A stretch of 5,853 nt of DNA from contig JAMCPC010000001.1 of NCBI GenBank assembly GCA_023379725.1, positions 1 to 5,853 on the forward strand, read 5' to 3'. A program made the translations under genes and the position numbers. The notes under the pieces were generated by a model. The model was not told where the DNA came from. It made no database searches and saw only the letters and a program-made list of their open reading frames with translations. Below are positions 1 to 5,284 of the stretch, piece by piece. How positions within the stretch are numbered: the first letter of the stretch is position 1; each line of letters opens with the position of its first letter. The stretch is from Actinomycetota bacterium (lineage in GTDB: Bacteria; Actinomycetota; Acidimicrobiia; Acidimicrobiales; JAMCPL01).

Positions 1-111
1 CCATCTCCTTGTAACCGCTAGCCCAAAGTTGGCAGCTGCCTGGCCATCTCGTGTATAGCGTATCTCGGGATCACGGGTAAGGTTCCCGACCAATGTAGTG
101 TTGTTTGTCAT
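1..111 (-). CDS. ssb: Single-stranded DNA-binding protein, N-terminal part (cut by window edge)
   Basis: The 37 codons visible here start MTNNTTLVGNLTRDPEIRYT and continue through QAAANFGLAVTRRW. This is the first part of the OB fold of bacterial SSB, where the VGNLTRDPE.RYT and ANF.LAV.R.W blocks are diagnostic. SSB binds and protects single-stranded DNA during replication, repair and recombination, normally as a tetramer; the acidic C-terminal tail that recruits partners would lie outside the window. The ATG at 111 is supported by AAGGAG (124-119) seven bases upstream. The gene usually just upstream in bacteria, rpsF, is absent: the preceding gene is a CHAD-domain gene, 249 bases away. The family call is firm. 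Whether this is the main ssb or a second copy cannot be decided here. Confidence 0.93.
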   Translation of the reverse strand, partial: MTNNTTLVGNLTRDPEIRYTRDGQAAANFGLAVTRRW

Positions 112-360
112 ATACTTTCTCCTTTTTTGTATTGCATTTTCTATCGTTGTACCTCTTAGCGCTATACCGAAACAGGCTGCCATGTCGCAGAGATGTCGAG
201 ATATCGCTAAGCCGTAGCCTGTAATGCTCGCCCATACCAGCGGACATAAACATTTATAGCTACACGGGTATTATCCTCCTGGCACATTGCTAAAGTCCTT
301 GCTGGTCACCTTGCTGGAGGGATGGATGAAATAGTTGTTGAAAATGTTACCTAGTGGACA
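112..360 (-). other. Intergenic leader region of ssb with interleaved inverted repeats
   Basis: These 249 bases between the CHAD gene and ssb contain no credible gene. A 60-codon open frame (253-71) overlaps ssb out of frame and resembles nothing known. Read as ssb leader RNA, ACAGGCT (222-216) can pair with AGCCTGT (178-172), and CTTAGCG (211-205) with CGCTAAG (161-155). The two 7-bp stems interleave as in an H-type pseudoknot. Possible -10 boxes on the minus strand are TATAAA (258-253) and GATAAT (275-270), both without a good -35. A 9-bp direct repeat CCTTGCTGG lies at 297-305 and 309-317 (plus-strand reading). No clear terminator follows the CHAD gene: the dyad TAGTG-GA-CACTA at 352-363 has too small a loop. 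Confidence 0.4.
119..124 (-). promoter_or_regulatory. Ribosome binding site of ssb
   Basis: AAGGAG on the minus strand, seven bases before the ATG at 111. It decides the ssb start and contrasts with most other genes here, which lack any Shine-Dalgarno sequence. Confidence 0.8.
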
Positions 361-1188
361 CTAATTACGTAGTCGTGAACGAGCGACACCCCAACTCTGC
401 TGACCGACCACCCATAGCTTGCCAGCAACAAAGGCTGTCCGTGGATCTCCCGAAGCATTCTGCTCAAGCCACTCACATACGATCAGGGTATCAAGGACAC
501 CCCCAAGTCGGTCTTGTACGTTTTTAGCATCGGCTCCTATTTTGACGAATGACTTACCCAAATTTGGTGCCAATACTTCGCAGGCATACCTTAAAGACTT
601 AGCCTTGATCCTAGCCTCATGGATGTGCTGACGGCTGGGATCTTCAATCATCATATGCTCTGCATCCTGCAGCTCTCTCCTGGCCTTTCTCACCAGAGGC
701 AGGAAGACTTTAGTTCCATTGGACGCGCGCGCGCCCAATGGAACTTCACGCTTGAGTAGATCGAGCCTGTTCAGCAACTCGACTCCCCTGACAGATGATC
801 TCGCTTCAAGAAAAATATGCGTAGCCTTATTTCTATGACCTTTAATTATATCCTGCATTGCCTCTATCGCACTGGCATCGTCCACATAGTCGGTGAGTTC
901 CCCAGTACTGTCAAGCCATGCAGATATAACATCCAGATCGCGAATTGGCGCAAGCGACTGCTGGTACCACTGAAGCTCGGCAGACAATCCCGTAGACCAT
1001 CGAAGGTCAAGCAACGGCCGAAATGTCCGCAAGTATGCTCTAAGCCTTCTAATTGCAGTACGGGTGGTATGTACGCTCTTCACACCCAGCGAATCATTTT
1101 GAAGAATGGCACCGGCAGCCTGTTTAACGATGGGGAGCAGTAGATCACCAGCGGATAATAGATTTGGCTTCTCGTCTACTTCTGCCAC
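361..1188 (-). CDS. Stand-alone CHAD-domain protein
   Basis: A 275-residue protein made almost entirely of one CHAD domain, the conserved histidine alpha-helical domain. The first signature is VH..R.AIRRLRAYLRTF at residues 39-56 and the matching one in the second half is HEARIKAKSLRY at 190-201. Both carry the conserved His and the basic face typical of the family. Known CHAD proteins bind inorganic polyphosphate and some localise to polyphosphate granules; that role is family knowledge and was not tested here. There is no CYTH (triphosphatase) domain, often the fused partner, and no signal peptide or membrane segment, so it should be cytoplasmic. The start is GTG at 1188; no Shine-Dalgarno is present and an extended -10 box sits only six bases upstream, suggesting a leaderless mRNA. 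It is divergent from the FmdB-type gene. A strong hairpin is embedded in codons 148-159, in the linker between the two helical halves. Confidence 0.88.
   Translation of the reverse strand: MAEVDEKPNLLSAGDLLLPIVKQAAGAILQNDSLGVKSVHTTRTAIRRLRAYLRTFRPLLDLRWSTGLSAELQWYQQSLAPIRDLDVISAWLDSTGELTDYVDDASAIEAMQDIIKGHRNKATHIFLEARSSVRGVELLNRLDLLKREVPLGARASNGTKVFLPLVRKARRELQDAEHMMIEDPSRQHIHEARIKAKSLRYACEVLAPNLGKSFVKIGADAKNVQDRLGGVLDTLIVCEWLEQNASGDPRTAFVAGKLWVVGQQSWGVARSRLRN
712..745. repeat. Perfect 11-bp inverted repeat with alternating CG core, inside the CHAD gene
   Basis: AGTTCCATTGG (712-722) and CCAATGGAACT (735-745) are perfect inverse complements around a 12-base centre. The centre is A followed by eleven alternating C and G bases (724-734). 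After one A-C mismatch the stem can continue with further C-G pairs, leaving a very small loop. The structure falls in codons 148-159 of the CHAD gene, where it encodes VPLGARASNG in the inter-helix linker. The same hairpin can form in mRNA or as a cruciform in DNA, and the CG run is prone to Z-DNA. No second copy was found in the window. Confidence 0.85.
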
Positions 1189-1194
1189 AAAAAA

Positions 1195-1203
1195 ATCATA
1201 CCA
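1195..1203 (-). promoter_or_regulatory. Extended -10 promoter of the CHAD gene (leaderless)
   Basis: TGG-TATGAT on the minus strand is an extended -10 box. Six T bases separate it from the GTG at 1188, so transcription would start at or next to the start codon. An overlapping alternative, TATAAT at 1208-1203, would give a leader of about eight bases. No convincing -35 was found; TCGACA at 1234-1229 is the nearest. Confidence 0.55.
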
Positions 1204-1254
1204 TTATATAGGGCTGACCGTATCACCCTGTCGATCATTGCACTATTTGCTTCC

Positions 1255-1263
1255 TGCTACAAT
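1255..1263 (+). promoter_or_regulatory. Extended -10 promoter of the FmdB-type gene (leaderless)
   Basis: TGC-TACAAT ends seven bases before the ATG at 1271, the distance expected between a -10 box and the first transcribed base. No Shine-Dalgarno sequence fits in the gap. TTGCAC at 1238-1243 resembles a -35, but its 14-base spacer is too short. Confidence 0.55.
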
Positions 1264-1270
1264 AGCTAGT

Positions 1271-1612
1271 ATGCCAACCTATGAATATGTTTGTGACAAC
1301 TGTAAAGAGCATCTTGAAATTGTTCAATCATTCAAAGATGAGCCATTGAAAGAATGCCCCAATTGCGGGGGAAATCTTCGTAAGGTATTTGGTTCGATAG
1401 GGATAGTGTTCAAGGGTAGTGGTTTCTACAAGACCGACAATCGCACATCAAAATCAAAGTCATCCAAATCAGTGGCAGCATCCAATACTGAGACATCCAG
1501 TAAGGACGTCTCTACGGACACTACAAAGGCAAGCGATACGGCTGCAACATCCGGATCGAACCAGGCTGGTTCCAAGGTCGCGGATGGTTCCAATACTGCA
1601 TCATCTGCTTAA
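1271..1612 (+). CDS. FmdB-family zinc-ribbon regulatory-type protein
   Basis: The 113-residue protein begins MPTYEYVCDNC, the hallmark start of the FmdB/CxxC zinc-ribbon family. Cys8, Cys11, Cys29 and Cys32 form two CxxC knuckles expected to bind one zinc. They are followed by LRKVFGSIGIVFKGSGFYKT (36-55), the form common in Actinomycetota. Residues 59-113 are low-complexity, rich in Ser, Thr, Ala, Lys and Asp, and probably disordered. The family is named after a putative regulator of formamidase in Methylophilus, and its real function in most bacteria is unknown. An open frame extends upstream to 1106, but it would run through the divergent CHAD gene and the promoter, so the ATG at 1271 is chosen. 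The gene stands alone, divergent from the CHAD gene and convergent with tldE. Confidence 0.9.
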   Translation: MPTYEYVCDNCKEHLEIVQSFKDEPLKECPNCGGNLRKVFGSIGIVFKGSGFYKTDNRTSKSKSSKSVAASNTETSSKDVSTDTTKASDTAATSGSNQAGSKVADGSNTASSA

Positions 1613-1657
1613 GGTATAGTATATCCACCTACGATAGAATGTCTCCGTCCCAATAAG

Positions 1658-1671
1658 TTGCCCGACGGCAA
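1658..1671. terminator. Weak hairpin between the convergent fmdB-type and tldE genes
   Basis: TTGCC-CGAC-GGCAA forms a 5-bp stem with a 4-base loop in the 107-base gap between the two convergent 3' ends. Neither strand has a proper T tract directly after it, so it is at best a poor bidirectional terminator. Nothing stronger is visible in the gap. Confidence 0.25.
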
Positions 1672-1719
1672 AAAGTGGCAGGAGGGTTGGAAGATAAACG
1701 GAAAGTACTTACCTCACGA

Positions 1720-3099
1720 TCAGTTTCCCGACAGCATCATCCCCGAAATTGCAATAGTCTGCCCTGCAGCATTACCGGGTAACCATTGAATGTCGTCAGC
1801 TACATGCGTGATAGAGAGAAGCATCTTTTGCAGCGTAGAGGCAATCGTAGCTTCCCGAACCGGCTCTGCCAGGGCACCATCACGAATTATAATACCTTCT
1901 ATTCCGACAGAGAAATCACCACTGATGGGATTGACGCCGGAATGGACACCGGTCACCGACTGCACATACAGCCCATCATGCACCCTGGTAACCACATCTT
2001 CAAAAGTGGAGGTCTCCCTGGCAGAGAACAGCAACGCTCTACATGCAGCAACCGGACCCGAAGCATAGCTGGCTCTTACCCCAGAGGCTGTAGATTGCAC
2101 TCCTGCTCTGGATGCAGAGGTGGAGTCATATACAAAGCCCAGCAACACTCCATCACGTACCAACTCGTTGCGTCTTGAGGCAAGTCCCTCGTCGTCATAT
2201 CGATCGGCCGACAATGCCCGTGAATCAGTAGGGTCATCGATAAGCGATAATGCAGAAGACACGATCTTCTCCCCCACTCTATTTGCGAGAAAGGAACGCC
2301 CTTTGGTAACAGACTCACCGGACAACGCACCGCCTACGACACTTATCAGAGTTGCAGTAACTCTTGGATCGAATACTACCGTACATTCCCTGGTGGTTGG
2401 TTTGGTGGCACCAAGGAGCCGTACAGCCCGTGTTACCGCGTCATTCATAGCAGTATCGCGATCCAGGAGTGCAAACTTGCGAACCACTGAAAATCCTGTT
2501 CCCGTCTGTGAGCCAGGTCCATCACCGGCTATCACTGAAACAGAGAGATCACAATAGCTGCCTTCACTGTATGCCTGCACTCCATTGGAATTGCAGATTG
2601 CTGCCTCACCGGTTACGTCAGAGTAATCGGCAGAGTCTACTTGCCTGATTCTGGGGTCGCTTTTCCTGGCATCTCTCTCTAACTCTACTACCATACGAGT
2701 CTTGTCAGATACAGGGGTAGATGCTATTGCAGGGTCTAGCATGTCCATCTGGACTGCCTCGACATCATCAGGATATGCCATAGATGCATGTATATCTTCG
2801 TTTGCAAATGATGCATTGTCGCGAGCATCCGAAAGTGCATTTTTAATAGCTTCGTCATCGAGATAACCGCAATAAGCAAATCCTTGGCGATGATCGGATA
2901 TTACCCTGATACCTACACCCGCAGATGCCGCAGAGACCAGATACTCTACCTCACCATTGAATGCGCGAATATCCAGAGTCGTCGATCTCGATATGTAAGC
3001 CTCTATCTGTTCGCCTGCCCGTGCCTGCTCTGCGATACTGGATGCCATTTTGACTATATCTTGTTTTGCTATATTTTGATTCGCCGAGTATCGACTCAT
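1720..3099 (-). CDS. tldE: TldE/PmbA-type subunit of the TldD/TldE metalloprotease
   Basis: A 459-residue member of the TldD/PmbA family, about the usual length (near 450). Family blocks visible are the N-terminal EAYISRSTTLDIRAFNGEVE region with GVGIRVIS, the central GALSGESVTKGRSFLANRVG, and the C-terminal NPISGDFSVGIEG with a final ISGMML. It lacks the HExxxH zinc motif, as TldE subunits do, so it is the non-catalytic partner that lines the chamber of the TldD/TldE heterodimer. In E. coli this complex matures microcin B17 and degrades the antitoxin CcdA; it acts on unfolded peptides in the cytoplasm. The frame is open to 3153, but the start is placed at ATG 3099. That ATG overlaps the tldD stop as ATGA and has AGGAGGT eight bases upstream. 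Coupled translation with tldD is expected. Confidence 0.93.
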   Translation of the reverse strand: MSRYSANQNIAKQDIVKMASSIAEQARAGEQIEAYISRSTTLDIRAFNGEVEYLVSAASAGVGIRVISDHRQGFAYCGYLDDEAIKNALSDARDNASFANEDIHASMAYPDDVEAVQMDMLDPAIASTPVSDKTRMVVELERDARKSDPRIRQVDSADYSDVTGEAAICNSNGVQAYSEGSYCDLSVSVIAGDGPGSQTGTGFSVVRKFALLDRDTAMNDAVTRAVRLLGATKPTTRECTVVFDPRVTATLISVVGGALSGESVTKGRSFLANRVGEKIVSSALSLIDDPTDSRALSADRYDDEGLASRRNELVRDGVLLGFVYDSTSASRAGVQSTASGVRASYASGPVAACRALLFSARETSTFEDVVTRVHDGLYVQSVTGVHSGVNPISGDFSVGIEGIIIRDGALAEPVREATIASTLQKMLLSITHVADDIQWLPGNAAGQTIAISGMMLSGN

Positions 3100-4493
3100 T
3101 GAGCAGTACCTCCTACCGTAACCCCCGTGATGCGCAATGTAGGCTGCCCACAACCTACAGGAACGCTCTGCCCGTCCTTGCCGCAGGTTCCGGGGAAAAC
3201 GGCAAAATCCGAAGCGACTGCATCAATTTTCATCAGAATATCCGGCCCATTGCCGATCAGATTGGCATCTCTCAACGGCTCAGTTATCCTGCCATTTTCG
3301 ATCATGTATGCTTCAGTCATACCGAATACGAAGTCGCCGGTAGTAATGTTTACCTGACCTCCACCCAACTGCGCTACGTAAATTCCATTTTGAGTCTGAG
3401 CTACTATCTCATCAGGATCGTCATTCCCTGGAAGTATAAATGTGTTTGTCATCCGTACCATAGGTAGATGCCTATAGGACTGCCTGCGCCCATTTCCAGA
3501 AGATGACCTGTCGTTTTTTCTGGCGCGCAGCACATCCCACATATAATCGCCAAGGATGCCATTCTCTATCAGCACGTTGCGTCTCGGCAAGTTGCCCTCA
3601 TCGTCAATACCGTAACTCCCCCACTCACCACCAAGGGTACCGTCATCGACCAGCGTGACAAGCGGGCTTGCGACTCTCTCGCCAATCCTACCCACATATA
3701 CAGAGGCATCCTTGTCTATGTGGTCCGCCTCAAGACCGTGACCGCAGGCTTCATGAAAGAGTACTCCCCCGCTACCAGAAGCGAGTACTGCGATCATCTG
3801 GCCAGATGGAGCTGGTCTCGCAGATAGCTTCCTTACTGCTCTATCTGCAGCCTTTGCTGCAATATCCTCTACTGAAACATCGTCGAAAACTTCAAAGCCG
3901 ACCGTGCGAGCAATGGTTTCGTATCCGGTCTGCATGCCAGCGTCACCCAGTGCTATGCATGATACAGACAACCGGGTGCGAGTCTGTTCATCCTGTAATT
4001 CACGGCCGTCACTAGACGCGACCAGTATCTTCCGTCTTGACTCACCATATGCAGCACTCACCTGAGAAATAGCACTCCTGTCACTCCGGGCAACATCATC
4101 GGCTCGCTGCAACAACTCTATCTTTTTCGATTTAGCCACCGAGCCGGGATCTACCAGCACGACAGAAGGATTGCCGGTATTCTCGTGTACGGTGGTAACC
4201 TGTCTGGATACAGTCCCTTCCGAGATGCCCCTGGCAATTGCAGATGCTGTACGAGCGGCTTCAAGTAACGATGGTTCTGATAAGTCCGCAGTATGAGCAT
4301 ATCCGGTCGCGTCACCTGAGATGACTCGTATACCGGCACCACGCCGGCTACCAGTCGACAGCTCTTCCACTCTCCCATCGTCCAGAACAGCAGAGGTCGA
4401 TCCCTGCTCCTCGACGAATATCTCAGCGAACTCTCCGCCACCGGCCAGCGCGCCAGTAAGCACCTTATCCAGAATGTCACGTTCTACAAGCAT
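3096..4493 (-). CDS. tldD: TldD, zinc-binding catalytic subunit of the TldD/TldE metalloprotease
   Basis: A 465-residue TldD of normal length. The zinc motif HExxxH is intact in FHEACGHGLEAD (His247, Glu248, His252). The conserved C-terminal cysteine, expected to complete the zinc site, is Cys437 in FPGTCGKDGQSVPVG. Other family blocks are RRGAGIRVISGDATGYAHT (50-68), DDEGNLPRRNVLIENGILGD (297-316) and TGDFVFGMTEAYMIENG (385-401). With TldE it forms a heterodimeric protease for unstructured peptides. It is the first gene of the tldD-tldE operon, with overlapping stop and start (ATGA). The ATG at 4493 has no clear Shine-Dalgarno; a possible -10, TGTAAT (4510-4505), would give a leader of only a few bases. 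It is divergent from the thioesterase gene, with a shared dyad in the 72-base gap. No RiPP precursor or modifying enzyme is nearby, so the substrate is unknown. Confidence 0.96.
   Translation of the reverse strand: MLVERDILDKVLTGALAGGGEFAEIFVEEQGSTSAVLDDGRVEELSTGSRRGAGIRVISGDATGYAHTADLSEPSLLEAARTASAIARGISEGTVSRQVTTVHENTGNPSVVLVDPGSVAKSKKIELLQRADDVARSDRSAISQVSAAYGESRRKILVASSDGRELQDEQTRTRLSVSCIALGDAGMQTGYETIARTVGFEVFDDVSVEDIAAKAADRAVRKLSARPAPSGQMIAVLASGSGGVLFHEACGHGLEADHIDKDASVYVGRIGERVASPLVTLVDDGTLGGEWGSYGIDDEGNLPRRNVLIENGILGDYMWDVLRARKNDRSSSGNGRRQSYRHLPMVRMTNTFILPGNDDPDEIVAQTQNGIYVAQLGGGQVNITTGDFVFGMTEAYMIENGRITEPLRDANLIGNGPDILMKIDAVASDFAVFPGTCGKDGQSVPVGCGQPTLRITGVTVGGTAQ
3108..3114 (-). promoter_or_regulatory. 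Strong ribosome binding site of tldE
   Basis: AGGAGGT (3114-3108) is a near-consensus Shine-Dalgarno with an 8-base spacer to ATG 3099. It lies inside the tldD codons for the conserved C-terminal Gly-Gly-Thr-Ala and fixes the tldE start. It is the strongest such site in the window. Confidence 0.85.
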
Positions 4494-4504
4494 GTACCAA
4501 CTCT

Positions 4505-4510
4505 ATTACA
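4505..4510 (-). promoter_or_regulatory. Possible -10 box of the tldD-tldE operon
   Basis: TGTAAT on the minus strand lies eleven bases before the tldD ATG, giving a predicted leader of about five bases. Its -35 region (about 4528-4533) is not consensus and overlaps the dyad at 4520-4539. TTGACC (4523-4518) is an alternative -35 but is badly spaced. Confidence 0.35.
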
Positions 4511-4519
4511 CTGAATGGG

Positions 4520-4539
4520 TCAAGGCAATGGAGCCTTGA
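4520..4539. promoter_or_regulatory. Candidate shared operator between tldD and the thioesterase gene
   Basis: TCAAGGC (4520-4526) and GCCTTGA (4533-4539) form a perfect 7-bp dyad around a 6-base centre. Its midpoint coincides with the midpoint between the two divergent start codons (4493 and 4566). It covers the -35 regions inferred for both promoters, so a dimeric regulator bound here could control both directions. The regulator is unknown. Confidence 0.45.
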
Positions 4540-4551
4540 GTAAAATGCGGC

Positions 4552-4557
4552 TACACT
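4552..4557 (+). promoter_or_regulatory. Possible -10 box of the thioesterase gene
   Basis: TACACT lies eight bases before the ATG at 4566, which would give an almost leaderless transcript. TATACA at 4559-4564, paired with TTGAGT at 4537-4542, fits a 16-base spacer but would start transcription after the ATG. Confidence 0.35.
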
Positions 4558-4565
4558 TTATACAT

Positions 4566-4943
4566 ATGACGCTAGAAACTGGTTTACGCCATACTGTGAC
4601 TTTACACGTGACAGAAGATGACAGTGCATTACATTTCAGATCAGGTCATGTCAATGTATTGGCTACACCGAGGTTGGTTGCACTATGCGAAGAGGCGGCC
4701 TGCAGTGCTGTTGATGCAGAGCTACCTCCCGGCAAGACATCTGTCGGGCTACGTATCCAGATGGATCATGTAGCACCAGTCTCTATAGGTTCAAAGGTAA
4801 CGGCGGAAGCAATACTTGAAAAGGTAGAGGGGAGGCGCCTTACCTTTTCAGTGAAAGCATACGGAGAGCCGGGAACGATATGTGCCGGGTTTATCACCAG
4901 GGTAATAGTAGATACCGAGTCGTTCATATCCAATGTACACTGA
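4566..4943 (+). CDS. FlK-like hot-dog fold acyl-CoA thioesterase
   Basis: A 125-residue single hot-dog domain resembling fluoroacetyl-CoA thioesterase FlK. The three FlK catalytic residues (Thr42, Glu50, His76) correspond in exact spacing to Thr34 in VLATPRL, Glu42 in ALCEEAA and His68 in MDHVAPVSIG; VEGRRLTFSV is a further family block. It should hydrolyse a small acyl-CoA or similar thioester as a cytoplasmic dimer. The FlK lid residue Phe36 aligns with His28 here, so fluoroacetyl-CoA is unlikely to be the substrate; that is inferred from a remembered alignment. The frame is open back to ATG 4515, but the family alignment begins near MTLETGLRHTVT. That supports ATG 4566, with ATG 4545 as a possible alternative. 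No Shine-Dalgarno is visible. It is divergent from tldD. Confidence 0.85.
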   Translation: MTLETGLRHTVTLHVTEDDSALHFRSGHVNVLATPRLVALCEEAACSAVDAELPPGKTSVGLRIQMDHVAPVSIGSKVTAEAILEKVEGRRLTFSVKAYGEPGTICAGFITRVIVDTESFISNVH

Positions 4944-5046
4944 TCGGTATATAATGAATATCCTCTCTCAATTGGCTGGTGTGGTGGATTAAGATCGAGT
5001 TGATTACCCGAGATAGAGTAGCCTGGTATACAATAGTGTTTATCAC
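4944..5046 (+). promoter_or_regulatory. tRNA-Gly promoter region
   Basis: The extended -10 TGG-TATACA (5024-5032), which also contains TACAAT (5029-5034), would start transcription near 5039-5041, a few bases before the tRNA at 5047. The -35 is unclear: TTGATT at 5000-5005 has a 21-base spacer. A second strong TATAAT at 4950-4955, just after the thioesterase stop, could give a longer precursor. Confidence 0.5.
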
Positions 5047-5117
<71 letters not shown>

Positions 5118-5149
5118 CTCTCGTAGCCTCTATTGAGGGGTGTTTGGCG

Positions 5150-5171
5150 CTGAAGGTATTCAGGAGTTTTT
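5150..5171 (+). terminator. Weak intrinsic terminator after tRNA-Gly
   Basis: CTGAA-GGTA-TTCAG forms a 5-bp stem with a 4-base loop. A T5 run (5167-5171) follows three bases later. It is 32 bases downstream of the tRNA. The short A/T-containing stem makes it a weak candidate. Confidence 0.35.
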
Positions 5172-5189
5172 CCAGACAGTCCTCAGCAT

Positions 5190-5244
5190 CTCTCAACACT
5201 GCTTACCTCCTGACACTCCGAGAGGTTAATTAGAGTGTTGTTTT
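5190..5244 (+). terminator. Terminator-like region with alternative hairpins
   Basis: CAACACT (5194-5200) pairs with AGTGTTG (5234-5240). Nested within it, TTACCTC (5203-5209) pairs with GAGGTTAA (5222-5229), with one bulge. TTTT follows at 5241-5244. Two competing pairings exist: CTCTC (5190-5194) with GAGAG (5220-5224), and ACACTC (5213-5218) with GAGTGT (5233-5238). It could terminate tRNA read-through or act as a conditional terminator ahead of the MFS gene. Confidence 0.4.
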
Positions 5245-5265
5245 GACTATAAAATAATTCTATTC

Positions 5266-5274
5266 TGCTATACT
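5266..5274 (+). promoter_or_regulatory. Extended -10 promoter upstream of the MFS gene
   Basis: TGC-TATACT is a good extended -10. TTGACT at 5243-5248 resembles a -35, but the spacer is 20 bases. Transcription would begin near 5281, giving a leader of roughly 146 bases that contains the 29-bp repeats. Confidence 0.45.
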
Positions 5275-5284
5275 TTCATGAAAA

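Noticed and set aside
71..253. Minus-strand 60-codon open frame upstream of ssb
   Set aside because: It overlaps the ssb start in another frame, has no ribosome binding site at a suitable distance and resembles no family; the region is better read as the ssb leader.
297..317. CCTTGCTGG direct repeat, two copies 12 bases apart
   Set aside because: Only 9 bases and two copies; no associated promoter or gene feature, so it could be chance.
724..734. CG run in the CHAD gene as a sequencing or assembly artefact
   Set aside because: The reading frame stays open through it and the flanking arms pair perfectly, so an insertion or deletion error is unlikely, though read support would settle it.
1106..1270. 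Upstream extension of the FmdB-type reading frame
   Set aside because: It would cross the divergent CHAD gene and both promoters; the MPTYEY start at 1271 is the family's conserved N-terminus.
3100..3153. Upstream extension of the tldE frame by 18 codons
   Set aside because: It overlaps tldD coding sequence, and the ATG at 3099 has a near-perfect Shine-Dalgarno at ideal spacing.
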